From NCBI GenBank assembly GCA_904419075.1, contig CAJFQM010000010.1, positions 41,178-105,177 of the forward strand: a stretch of DNA of 64,000 nucleotides. Direction: 5' to 3'. The translations under genes and the position numbers were made by a program. Below are positions 16,508 through 25,015 of this stretch, piece by piece (the stretch's first letter is position 1; the number at the start of each line of letters is the position of its first letter). The stretch is from an uncultured Clostridia bacterium. Its GTDB lineage: Bacteria > Bacillota > Clostridia > Christensenellales > Borkfalkiaceae. Below the pieces are notes generated by a model that was not told where the DNA came from, searched no databases, and saw only the letters and a list, made by a program, of their open reading frames with translations.

Positions 16508-19500
16508 GTGAGAACAAAGAACAAAACCATAACGGCGATAGCGTCCGTTTTTTTCTGTGCCGCACTTGTCGGTAGTACGGCGGGATTCATGTCCCGCACG
16601 GCAAAGGCGGAGGACAAACTCCTTTACGAAGCGGATTTTGAAAATTTGTCCCTTTCCGCAACCGCCGATGAAATTTATCAGAGCACTTTTATTGCGGGAG
16701 CAACCCGTTCCGTCGTTCAGACCGCGCCTGCCTACATAGAAGCGCCCTATACCTTCGGCGAGGACGGCTATCAGAAAGACAATCTGTATCTGGATACGAG
16801 TCGCGGCATTCCTTCAACGGATACTGCGGAAGATTATACGTTTGAAATCGTTTTTCAGACTTACGGATTCGTGAACGATATGACGCTGCAATTTACGGGA
16901 GAGGATACGGAGGCTTATAAATCCGTCGTCATTTTTACCCCGGACGGTACGGCCAAAGCAGAGGAATACGGTACGGAAAAATATCTTACGCTTTCGTCGG
17001 CGGAACTGTCTGCGGACGGCTGGTGGAGCGCGGAAATCTCCGTCTCGGGGACGGGCGGATTCATCGCTCCTGCCTTTTATATGTCTGCGACGGACTACGA
17101 ATCAGCCAATGCACAGAACAATACGGGAATCCGGCTTTCGCAGTTCAAAGTGACGAACTCGGCCGAAACGGTGATTTACGAGCTCGAAGTCACTGCCGGA
17201 CTGGAAGGCAACGATGCGATATTCGGCGCGACGGGTTTTGCGGGAATTGCTTCCGCGAGCACGAAAACAGGCGCGGGGATAGAGGGAAAAACTCTGAAAG
17301 GAGTATACGATTTCTTTGATAACGGCTGGCAGACGGAAGCGGTCTATACCAACGAGAACGAATTCAACATTACAATGGAATCGGGAAAGAAATACGTTGT
17401 AGAATTTGAAGTCGCTTTGTTCGGCAGCGCGGCGGAGGCGGATTGTCTGTTTGAACAGATCGGAGTGGACGGAATCAGTTCTCAGGCGATTTTGTATGCG
17501 GACGGGACTTTTAAGGCCGTGGAATACGGAGAGACAAAAATTTTTGAAAGCTGCGATATTTCTTACGAAGGAGGAATCTTTCACGTCAAAGCGACGATAA
17601 ACGGACTCGGAGGCAAATTCAAGACGTCCGTCAATCTCAATTCCTCCGCTCCCGCGGAAGCCAACGAAAATAAGGATACCGGAATTTATTTCGATAATCT
17701 GAAAATATGGGAAAAGTCCGAAGTGCAGCCGACGGGCGAATATAAAACGCTTTTCAGCGAAAATTTCGATCTCGTTCCTCCCGAAACCTCGGGGAGCGAC
17801 CCGATGTACCATGCGACGGGGTTCGCGGGAACCTGCTACTCTCTCGGCGTGGAGGACGGAGCAATCGGGGGAAGCCGTTCCATGAAGGCGATCTATCAAT
17901 TTTATGAGGACGATGAAGGCTGGCAGAACGGAAATGCCTATCTCGATTCGGGACGGACGTCGGGTACCGTGGACGGGGATATTTACCGCTTTACCATGAA
18001 AATCAAACCCTTCGGGGACTGGAAAAACGCAAGCGTCAGTTTCCAATATGAAAAGGCGGCGGGAATTACCGAATCCGTGGCTCTGAATAAAGACGGTACG
18101 GTGCGCTTGGAAAAGACGGCGGGCGGAAAGCTCATTTCCGCAGAGTCCGAATATGCGGACGGCGTCTACGATCTGACGATTTACATGTACGGCAACGGCG
18201 GGTATATTTTTAACTTTTTCTATATGCAGGCTTCCGACCCGGCGGCATCCAACGAAAAGCTCGATACGGGATTCTATCTCGACGATTATGCGTTTGCCAA
18301 GCAGAATAAAGGCGAGGCCGTCGGTCTGAACAAAAAATCTTCTCTCTATAATAAATCGACGGGAGGGGATTTCCGAACGGGAGCGACCCTGTCGGAAATC
18401 GACTCGGTAAAATTGGACGAAAAACAGCTGACGGAAGCAGAATATTCTTATTCGGACGGTATACTCACGATAAAAGAAAGCGCCTTGAAGTCGCTTTCGG
18501 TCGGTATACATTCTCTCACGGCGGAGGGTGACGGAACGGTTTCCGAGGCTGAAATCTATGTAGCGGACGCACTGACGGGTACGGCCTACGAGACGGACTT
18601 TTCCGGTATGCCCGATTTGAACGGCGATCAAGCGGCAAAAGACGCATTCTTTCAAAACAGCTATATGGACCCCGGAGATCACAATATTTATACGGTAGAC
18701 GAAGGGGATAACAGAATGATAAAATTTTCCTCTCCCGGAGCGGTTTCGGACACGATAAAATCGATGTTCCAGTCGAATCCTCAGGGCGCGCGGCTGAGCA
18801 TGTTGAAAAAGGAGCAGTGGAACAGCGTTTCCATGGATTGGAAACCCGAAAACGGAACGAGGATCGGCGTCACGGGCAGGGTGTATGACAATGGTGCGGA
18901 TACCATGATTTTCTATATGGAAATCGACCTTGTCAACGGTCTCAGAACGGACGACGGAACGCAGTCCTATTCTGCGAGCTGGAACGTTGAGGAAAAAGGG
19001 AACGGCTGGTATACTTTAACAATCACTTTTCGCTTTACCGGCGAAGAATTCAGCCGCGATGCTTCGGGGTATCTCATTTTCGGAGCGGCGAAGGAAGCCG
19101 AAAATACCGCATGGTATCTCGATAATTTCAAAGCTCAGACGGAGCTTTATCCTTCCTATGAGGGCGGAAACGAGGTGTACGATCTCGCGTCGGGAAATAC
19201 TCCCTATTATTTAATCAACCTTTGCGGAACGTTTGAAATTACGTCCGTCGCGGCGGGGGAAACCGTTCTGAATAAAGACGCGGATTATACGCTGTCCCAA
19301 ACGCCGAACGGAAATACTCGTTTGGAACTGACCGAGGCTTTCTGTAAACAATATCCTTTGGAGAGCAGCATCGTCCTTACGGTATCGACGTCGAAGGGAA
19401 CGGAATTGACGCTTCCTTTCTCGGTGACGGATACTTCTCCGATTCTTCCCGAAACTCCGATTGCCTACGATAAAGCGAGCGGAAAAGACGCTGTATTTGC

Positions 19501-20329
19501 CGTGGATTTACGTGGCATGACGATTTCCCGTATTTCTTTGCAAGGAACCGATCTCATCGGAACGGAATACTATCTCGACGCACAGAATAATCTCGTGTTC
19601 AAGTACGATTATCTGAAAGGGCTCGAAACGGGAGAACACGAATTTGTCTTAGTGACTTCTTCGGGCGCGACGGGGACTTTCACCGTTTCCGTTTCCGACA
19701 GCACGCCCGAGTTTTCCGGTACGAACGTTTACGATAAAAATGTCGGCGGAGCGCTCGAAGTAAGCATAGAACTTTTCGGAAAGGAAATCGTTTCCGTGAC
19801 GTTCGGGGACAGGACGCTCACGGCGGAGGAATACGCCTATGCGGACGGGAAACTGACGATTTCGGAATCGGTGCTGAACGCCTTGAATGCGGGAAGCTAT
19901 ACTCTGACGGTCGTCACGACGGCTGCGGCGTCGACACAGGTGGAGGTCAAAGACCTGCCCCCCGCAATTACGGGAGAATATACCGTAAAACAGGGAGAAG
20001 AACTCGTTTTGTCCGTGGAGCTTAACGGCAAAGAAATCGTTTCAATCGTCGTCGACGGACTACTCCTCAGAGCGGACGAATACAGCTATTCGGACGGAAC
20101 GCTTACGATAAAACCTGAGATTTTTGACGAGCTTGCGGCAGGGGAAAGAAAAATCGTGCTTACGACCACGGGCGGCAGCGCGGAAATATCGTTTACTCTG
20201 TTGGTTCCCGAGAAAGGTGACGAGGGCACAAATCCCGTAAAAGTCGGCTGCGGGAGCAGCTTTTCCGTCGGAACGGCGGCGGGACTCGGAGCAGCGCTTG
20301 CGGTACTCATAAAGAAGAGAAGAAAATAA
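16508..20329 (+). CDS. Very large secreted protein with X2-like repeats and a Cys-containing C-terminal anchor
   Basis: A 1,273-residue protein. GGGAGG lies just before the GTG at 16508, which is preferred over an in-frame TTG at 16495-16497 region. The signal peptide ends at AKA before Glu-Asp. Residues about 35-620 hold three related beta-sandwich modules (each with GTGG/GLGG/YGNGG and NxDTGxxLDxxxx endings). Residues 620-1,240 carry several CBM_X2-like Ig modules (YDKxxGxD, then the YxYxDGxLTI segment and LxxGxxxLTxxT). The end is GCGSS, a Gly/Ala-rich membrane helix and KKRRK, a tail resembling surface-sorting signals. No catalytic domain is seen. It probably binds polysaccharide at the cell surface for the GH127-like enzyme downstream. 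Confidence 0.72.
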   Translation: MRTKNKTITAIASVFFCAALVGSTAGFMSRTAKAEDKLLYEADFENLSLSATADEIYQSTFIAGATRSVVQTAPAYIEAPYTFGEDGYQKDNLYLDTSRGIPSTDTAEDYTFEIVFQTYGFVNDMTLQFTGEDTEAYKSVVIFTPDGTAKAEEYGTEKYLTLSSAELSADGWWSAEISVSGTGGFIAPAFYMSATDYESANAQNNTGIRLSQFKVTNSAETVIYELEVTAGLEGNDAIFGATGFAGIASASTKTGAGIEGKTLKGVYDFFDNGWQTEAVYTNENEFNITMESGKKYVVEFEVALFGSAAEADCLFEQIGVDGISSQAILYADGTFKAVEYGETKIFESCDISYEGGIFHVKATINGLGGKFKTSVNLNSSAPAEANENKDTGIYFDNLKIWEKSEVQPTGEYKTLFSENFDLVPPETSGSDPMYHATGFAGTCYSLGVEDGAIGGSRSMKAIYQFYEDDEGWQNGNAYLDSGRTSGTVDGDIYRFTMKIKPFGDWKNASVSFQYEKAAGITESVALNKDGTVRLEKTAGGKLISAESEYADGVYDLTIYMYGNGGYIFNFFYMQASDPAASNEKLDTGFYLDDYAFAKQNKGEAVGLNKKSSLYNKSTGGDFRTGATLSEIDSVKLDEKQLTEAEYSYSDGILTIKESALKSLSVGIHSLTAEGDGTVSEAEIYVADALTGTAYETDFSGMPDLNGDQAAKDAFFQNSYMDPGDHNIYTVDEGDNRMIKFSSPGAVSDTIKSMFQSNPQGARLSMLKKEQWNSVSMDWKPENGTRIGVTGRVYDNGADTMIFYMEIDLVNGLRTDDGTQSYSASWNVEEKGNGWYTLTITFRFTGEEFSRDASGYLIFGAAKEAENTAWYLDNFKAQTELYPSYEGGNEVYDLASGNTPYYLINLCGTFEITSVAAGETVLNKDADYTLSQTPNGNTRLELTEAFCKQYPLESSIVLTVSTSKGTELTLPFSVTDTSPILPETPIAYDKASGKDAVFAVDLRGMTISRISLQGTDLIGTEYYLDAQNNLVFKYDYLKGLETGEHEFVLVTSSGATGTFTVSVSDSTPEFSGTNVYDKNVGGALEVSIELFGKEIVSVTFGDRTLTAEEYAYADGKLTISESVLNALNAGSYTLTVVTTAAASTQVEVKDLPPAITGEYTVKQGEELVLSVELNGKEIVSIVVDGLLLRADEYSYSDGTLTIKPEIFDELAAGERKIVLTTTGGSAEISFTLLVPEKGDEGTNPVKVGCGSSFSVGTAAGLGAALAVLIKKRRK

Positions 20330-20343
20330 TAAGGATAAAAAAC

Positions 20344-20368
20344 GAGAGGGGGAAAATTTCCCCCTCTC
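20344..20368 (+). other. Intergenic hairpin, GAGAGGGGG stem
   Basis: A near-perfect 11-12 base stem with almost no loop. On the plus strand there is no T tract; on the minus strand GTTTTTT follows, so it would terminate antisense transcripts. For the plus message it is probably a stabilising or processing hairpin. Confidence 0.6.
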
Positions 20369-20391
20369 TGCAATAAATTAAAGGTGTGGAA

Positions 20392-22143
20392 ATGGAAAAA
20401 ATAAAAGGAGCAACTGTCGTTTCGCACGGAATTACGCAGCAACTTTGCGAACGGATTGCAACGAGATGGCTGAACGGAATCGCGGAAACGAATCCGGCGA
20501 TTTTAGCGGTTTTTTCCGACAGAGATGTGAGGCCGTACAGGGATCTTTTGGCATGGTCGGGAGAATTTGCCGGCAAATATCTTACGGGCGCCTATTTCGT
20601 ATGGAGACAGACGGGCGACGAACAATTAAAGGCGTATGTCCTGAATTTTATCGAAAGGCTCTTGAAATTACAGGATTCCGACGGATACTTCGGCTGCTTT
20701 TCCCGCGCCACCCGATTTACGGGCGCGCTTCCGCAGACGCCGGACAAACGGCCGTGGACGTGGGATTTGTGGGGCAATTACCATATAGCCTTCGGTTTGC
20801 TGCTTTGGCATAAGGCGGTCGGCGAGGAGAGATATTTTCGGGCCGTGGAAAAATTGGCGGAGCTGGTAAGGATTTCTTTTTACGGGGAAAAAGAAAATAT
20901 CGTAGCGGCGGGGTGTTCGGAAATGAATCTTGCCGTATATCATTTATTCGGAATTTTATATAATGCGACGGGAGAGAAAAAATATTTCGAGTTCATGCGG
21001 AATATCGAAGAGGATATGCAAAGCCCCGAATCGGGCAATTGGCTGGAATTATTGGCTTCGGGCGGAAGATTTTGCGACTCTTCGAAGCCTCGCTGGGAAA
21101 GTTTACATATTCTGATGGGCTTCAAAGAGGCCTATGCGGCAACGGGAGATAAAAAGTACCTTACCGCACTTTCGCGCGCGGTAAAAAGCATTTTTGAAAC
21201 GGACGTCCATAATACGGGAGGGTTTTCCACTCATGAACGGGCGATCGGAACGCCTTATGAAAACGGGACGATAGAGACCTGTTGTGTCGTCGCTTTCGAC
21301 GCGTTGGTACTGGAACTTTATAAACTCACGGGCGAGCCGTCCCTCATCGATTTTCTGGAACGCGCACATTATAATGCCGCGATGGGAGCGGTTTCTCCGT
21401 CGGGCGCGTGGGCCACGTACGATACGCCCATGGAAGGAGAAAAGTTTGCCAATTTTCACGGCTGCGATTTTCAGAGCCGTCCCGGCGGACCCATGTTAAA
21501 TTGTTGTTCTGTAAATTTCCCCCGCGGTGTGGCGGAAAGCGAAGAATGGACCGTGGCGGAGGACGAGTCGGGAATTTACTTGAACGGTTTCGAGCCGAAG
21601 GAAATTTCTCGAGAAGGGCTGCGGCTGAAAATCGAAAGCAATTATCCTGCGGAAAATCGCATTCTTATTTTCTGTGAAGCGGAAGGGGAGAAAAAGAAAA
21701 TATTTTTGAGAATCCCCGCTTGGTCGAAAAATACGCGGCTTGTCGTAAACGGAGAAATCAGAAGCGTCCGAAGCGGAGAATATGTCCGTCTTCCCCAAAA
21801 TTGTAAAGCCGAATTTTTTCCGGACTTTTCCGTTCGTTTTGAAAAAGGAGGAGGGGATTATTCGGAAAAATATAGTATCTTCCGAGGCCCTGTCCTTTTT
21901 GCGTGGGACGTTTCTTTCAATCCCGATTTTTCCGACCGAAACGGAGGAAACGGTTTTACGACGGCGGAGCGTCTGAACGAATTGAATTTGCCCGTCCTCA
22001 GATTTTCCGACTTTGAAAGGGCGGAATACCGTAAAGAAGAAGGCAAAATTGAAATGATTTTACCCGGCGGCGCGGTTTTGGTCGATTTCTTTCATGCCGG
22101 AGAAACAGGGGGATTATATAAAACCTGGCTGTCGGTACAATAA
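20392..22143 (+). CDS. GH127-like (DUF1680) beta-L-arabinofuranosidase family protein
   Basis: A 583-residue protein. The ATG at 20392 is chosen because AAGGTG is well placed for it, unlike the GTG six bases earlier. The (alpha/alpha) barrel region holds WTWDLWGNYH and NTGGF motifs. Residues Glu295, Cys297, Cys371 and Cys372 (IETC and LNCCS) match the Glu-Cys-Cys-Cys zinc site of GH127 enzymes, with similar spacing. The C-terminal part is beta-sandwich (IFLRIPAWSKNTRLVVNG is typical). No signal peptide is seen. GH127 enzymes remove beta-L-arabinofuranose from plant glycans; related families have other substrates, so the sugar is uncertain. It is followed by a terminator. Confidence 0.82.
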   Translation: MEKIKGATVVSHGITQQLCERIATRWLNGIAETNPAILAVFSDRDVRPYRDLLAWSGEFAGKYLTGAYFVWRQTGDEQLKAYVLNFIERLLKLQDSDGYFGCFSRATRFTGALPQTPDKRPWTWDLWGNYHIAFGLLLWHKAVGEERYFRAVEKLAELVRISFYGEKENIVAAGCSEMNLAVYHLFGILYNATGEKKYFEFMRNIEEDMQSPESGNWLELLASGGRFCDSSKPRWESLHILMGFKEAYAATGDKKYLTALSRAVKSIFETDVHNTGGFSTHERAIGTPYENGTIETCCVVAFDALVLELYKLTGEPSLIDFLERAHYNAAMGAVSPSGAWATYDTPMEGEKFANFHGCDFQSRPGGPMLNCCSVNFPRGVAESEEWTVAEDESGIYLNGFEPKEISREGLRLKIESNYPAENRILIFCEAEGEKKKIFLRIPAWSKNTRLVVNGEIRSVRSGEYVRLPQNCKAEFFPDFSVRFEKGGGDYSEKYSIFRGPVLFAWDVSFNPDFSDRNGGNGFTTAERLNELNLPVLRFSDFERAEYRKEEGKIEMILPGGAVLVDFFHAGETGGLYKTWLSVQ

Positions 22144-22151
22144 ATCAGAAG

Positions 22152-22187
22152 AAAGCACATAGATAAAATTTTTCTATGTGCTTTTTT
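22152..22187 (+). terminator. Rho-independent terminator
   Basis: An 11-base stem (22152-22162 with 22174-22184) followed by a T run ends block B. Confidence 0.88.
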
Positions 22188-22343
22188 AATAAAGACAAAT
22201 GTCTTTTAGGAAAGCAGTGAGAGGCTCCGAAAATGCTTCTCTCGGACGTATGGAATTTTTGATTCCCCTTCTTTCGGAGGGGGATTTCAGGGTAAACGCA
22301 TTCCGTTTTGAAGGAGTGGATTAAAACAAATAATTCCTTGAAG
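22188..22343 (+). other. Unassigned segment between two terminators
   Basis: About 155 bases with small inverted repeats (GAGAG with CTCTC, CCCC with GGGG) that end at a second, strong plus-strand terminator. A 24-codon frame (22250-22324) exists but has no ribosome site. It may be a small RNA or a gene remnant. No convincing promoter was seen. Confidence 0.3.
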
Positions 22344-22383
22344 AAGCGCCCCGCGGATAAAATGTCCGCGGGGCGCTTTTTTT
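22344..22383 (+). terminator. GC-rich terminator next to the AraC stop codon
   Basis: A 14-base perfect stem (22344-22357 with 22365-22378) followed by seven T on the plus strand. On the minus strand there is only a weak T stretch after it, so it works best for plus transcripts although the AraC gene ends here. Confidence 0.85.
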
Positions 22384-23314
22384 AATCTTCCCAATGAAAA
22401 TTGTCCTTTGCACCGATGTACTTTTTATAGCTTCTCGGCGTCAGACCGACGGCCTTGATGAAATTTTTGTTGAAGTTCTGTTTATTGTTGTATCCTACCT
22501 GCAATGCAAGGTCGGAAACCGACATATTCGTTTTTTCCAAAAGTAATTTTGCCTTGAATATTCTCACGTGATTGATATATTCGTTGATAGACATTGAAAA
22601 TTTTTCGTTGAACAGTTTGTTCAGATAATTTTGGGAGACGCCCGCGATTTCCGCAACTTCCTTGACCGATATGGAGTGCGAATATTTTTCGGCGATAAAT
22701 TTTATGGCAATGCGCAGATATTTTACCCCCGAAAAATTCGGCATATAGTTTTCGCGTATGTAATTTTCGGCAATTTGCGAAATCAGCGCCGCGATATAAA
22801 AATCCATGGGGAGGGAGCGTTTGCTTTCGGTGTTTTCGGGATTTTCGCCCGACAATAAATACTTGATGATCATTGCGATCTGCGGCCCCACATTGGAAGT
22901 GTCCGACAAAGTAAATATCCGCTTTTTCTCCGAAAAAAAGTGATAGACGGCGGGACTGTTGTCGATGAGAGTCTTTACGGACAGATCGAGCGGAGGAACG
23001 GGCTTGGAAAAAATCAGTTCGATATTGAGAATCTGACTCTTTTTGTCCCCGACGGAAATTTTATGTTCGATGCCGCTGTCGATGACGATGTATTCTCCCG
23101 TCGAAATTGTGGTGGCCGTCTCTTCCCCTGTGCTCGGATCCGTATAGATGACGTCGATTTCTCCGTAATTGATATACATGATTTCCACGATACCGTTATG
23201 TCGGTGAAATTTCATGTCAAAATTCTGATAAATGCGATTATAATAGTTTTTTATATCAAAAAAATAAAAATAATTTGAATATTCATACATTGAAACATCC
23301 GATTCCGTCTGCAT
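22382..23314 (-). CDS. AraC-family transcriptional regulator
   Basis: A 310-residue regulator. The ATG at 23314 with GGAGAGG before it is chosen over the TTG five codons upstream. The N-terminal cupin (FHRHNGIVEIMYINYGEIDVIY, HKISVG) senses a ligand. The C-terminal HTH pair reads ISVKEVAEIAGVSQNYLNKLF and VSDLALQVGYNNKQNFNKNF. It is divergent from the seven-gene operon starting at 23525 and is its likely regulator. Both have good promoters in the shared 210 bases, with direct repeats between them. Confidence 0.9.
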   Translation of the reverse strand: MQTESDVSMYEYSNYFYFFDIKNYYNRIYQNFDMKFHRHNGIVEIMYINYGEIDVIYTDPSTGEETATTISTGEYIVIDSGIEHKISVGDKKSQILNIELIFSKPVPPLDLSVKTLIDNSPAVYHFFSEKKRIFTLSDTSNVGPQIAMIIKYLLSGENPENTESKRSLPMDFYIAALISQIAENYIRENYMPNFSGVKYLRIAIKFIAEKYSHSISVKEVAEIAGVSQNYLNKLFNEKFSMSINEYINHVRIFKAKLLLEKTNMSVSDLALQVGYNNKQNFNKNFIKAVGLTPRSYKKYIGAKDNFHWED

Positions 23315-23346
23315 TTTCCTCTCCTTCAAATCACAACAGTAATTTA

Positions 23347-23374
23347 ATTATATCCGAATTTTTTCATTTGTCAA
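23347..23374 (-). promoter_or_regulatory. Promoter of the block C AraC gene
   Basis: TTGACA (23374-23369) and TATAAT (23352-23347) on the minus strand, spacer 16. Confidence 0.75.
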
Positions 23375-23378
23375 TAGT

Positions 23379-23424
23379 TCCAAAATAAAAATATTGTTTG
23401 ATTTTGTTTCCAAAACATAAAAAT
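23379..23424. promoter_or_regulatory. Direct repeats 30 bases apart between divergent promoters
   Basis: TCCAAAATAAAAAT at 23379 and TCCAAAACATAAAAAT at 23409 lie three helical turns apart in the same direction. Tandem half-sites of this kind are typical of AraC-family operators. The sequence is A-rich, so chance similarity is possible. Confidence 0.4.
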
Positions 23425-23442
23425 AGAGAATATTATTATGAC

Positions 23443-23451
23443 GGGGGGGGG
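23443..23451 (+). repeat. Run of 9 G touching the -35
   Basis: The tract ends directly before the -35 hexamer (23452) of the block C operon. Length change would alter the distance between upstream activator sites and the promoter. Confidence 0.9.
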
Positions 23452-23480
23452 TTGAATTTTACTCGGAAGCATGCTATACT
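23452..23480 (+). promoter_or_regulatory. Promoter of the block C operon
   Basis: TTGAAT at 23452-23457 and TATACT at 23475-23480 with spacer 17. Confidence 0.7.
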
Positions 23481-23524
23481 TGACGCACTCGGTGAGAAAA
23501 ATCTTCGAGGAAGGAGGTAAAATT

Positions 23525-24970
23525 ATGAGACATTTAAGCAAGCGCGTTATCGGGTGTCTGTCTGCCGCGATTTTGATCTTCGGAATGGCGGGCTGTTCCG
23601 GTTCCGGTGATAATTCGGGCGCATCCGATTCCGCCGGTTCCGATACGGCGCCCGTCATATCGGTCGATATGAACAATGTCGTCGCAAAGACGGGAAATTC
23701 GGTAAAACTTCCCGCGGCGACGGTGACGGACGGAGAGGCCGATTTGCAGGCGAGCGTAGAAGTGTTTAAGGGGACGGAGAAAGTGGAAATTTCGGGAAAC
23801 TCGTTTACTTCGGAAACCGCGGCGACGTTTACCGTACGCTATTCCGCCGTCAATTCCGCGGGGGTGAGTACCACGGTGGAAAGAACGGTAGAGTTTGTAG
23901 AGGATGTATTGAATACGCCCGTGGAAATGACGATTCCCGCGGGGGAGAAAACGGAAATTCAGCTGGGCGCGGACGAAATCGACGCGGCGACGAAGGGGAA
24001 CGACGGCACGTTCGACTTGGCGGATTACGATTATGTATATTCCGACGTTTCCAATCAATCCGCCGAGGCCGTGACGGTGGGGACGAGATTTTTCTCCGGA
24101 AATAATATCGCCGACATGACGGCGGTGGAGGAAAATCATTATTCGGAGCTTTCTGTGAGTGCGGATGCAACGAGAACGCTGCGCTTTACGCGGGAATATA
24201 TGACTCAGAAAGCGGGCGGAACGTACGATGCGGTGGATACCGTGGCTTACTTTGTAGAGAATACTTCCGATACGGACAAGACGTATAACCTGACCGTCAA
24301 AAATTTCGTTCTCGGAACGTCTGAGATCGTGGACAGCATGTCGTTCAATGCCTTTGAAAATCCCGACGATCCCGCTCATGCGGGGAAAGAACCCGTTCTC
24401 AACCTCTCCAACCTCAAATCCCTGGTCGATTTCAGCGGAGAGACGGGAAAAGATTACATTGCCGAAACGAAAGTCGCCGGTCAGGGCAGCATGTCGACGA
24501 GCGTTACCGAAGACGGAAAACTTCGTCTGACGGTCAATAACGAAAATAACGTAACGGCGCAGTGGCAATTCTCTTCCTGGGATAACGACAGAGGAATTTC
24601 CAAACAGTCGCTGTTAAAGAGAGATCTGAGCGGAATCGATTATCTCGTCATCGTGTTGGAGCGCGATGCAGATTTCAACTATGAAAATTCCACTTTTTGC
24701 GCGTATCTGCAATCGGACGACTGGGGTGTGAGTTATGACCTCTTCTGCCCTTATCAGTTATATAACAATCTGTGGTATTCCAATATTAAACAACAGGACG
24801 GTGAGAACGAAAATCTCGTCTATTATTATTTCCCGATCGCCGAACACATCGAAAACGAAATCATTGCTTCCGACTGGTGCGCCAATGTCGATACGCTCAT
24901 TTTGCAGATGGCGGGCATGCCGAACGGAAAGGAAGTAAGTTTGACGATTCACGGAATTTATTGGTGCTGA
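23525..24970 (+). CDS. Surface lipoprotein with Ig-like domain, function unknown
   Basis: A 481-residue lipoprotein. The ATG at 23525 follows AAGGAGG; an in-frame start further upstream lies in the promoter. The lipobox is MAGC with Cys24. After a Ser/Gly/Asp linker, residues about 42-125 form a cadherin- or Ig-like domain (NVVAKTGNSVKLPAATVTD). The C-terminal half is beta-rich with many aromatic residues and looks like a carbohydrate-binding or concanavalin-like fold; no catalytic motif was recognised. It is the first gene of the operon that encodes an importer and three putative glycosidases, so capture of the substrate at the cell surface is the likely role. Confidence 0.65.
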   Translation: MRHLSKRVIGCLSAAILIFGMAGCSGSGDNSGASDSAGSDTAPVISVDMNNVVAKTGNSVKLPAATVTDGEADLQASVEVFKGTEKVEISGNSFTSETAATFTVRYSAVNSAGVSTTVERTVEFVEDVLNTPVEMTIPAGEKTEIQLGADEIDAATKGNDGTFDLADYDYVYSDVSNQSAEAVTVGTRFFSGNNIADMTAVEENHYSELSVSADATRTLRFTREYMTQKAGGTYDAVDTVAYFVENTSDTDKTYNLTVKNFVLGTSEIVDSMSFNAFENPDDPAHAGKEPVLNLSNLKSLVDFSGETGKDYIAETKVAGQGSMSTSVTEDGKLRLTVNNENNVTAQWQFSSWDNDRGISKQSLLKRDLSGIDYLVIVLERDADFNYENSTFCAYLQSDDWGVSYDLFCPYQLYNNLWYSNIKQQDGENENLVYYYFPIAEHIENEIIASDWCANVDTLILQMAGMPNGKEVSLTIHGIYWC

Positions 24971-25015
24971 CAAGTTTTTATACTGTCTGAAAATATTTGA
25001 AATTGAGGAGTGAAA

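Noticed and set aside
17102..18682. Antisense frame of about 526 codons inside the large secreted protein
   Set aside because: Same reason; the plus strand encodes recognisable repeated modules.
22250..22324. 24-codon frame between two terminators
   Set aside because: No ribosome site and no family pattern.
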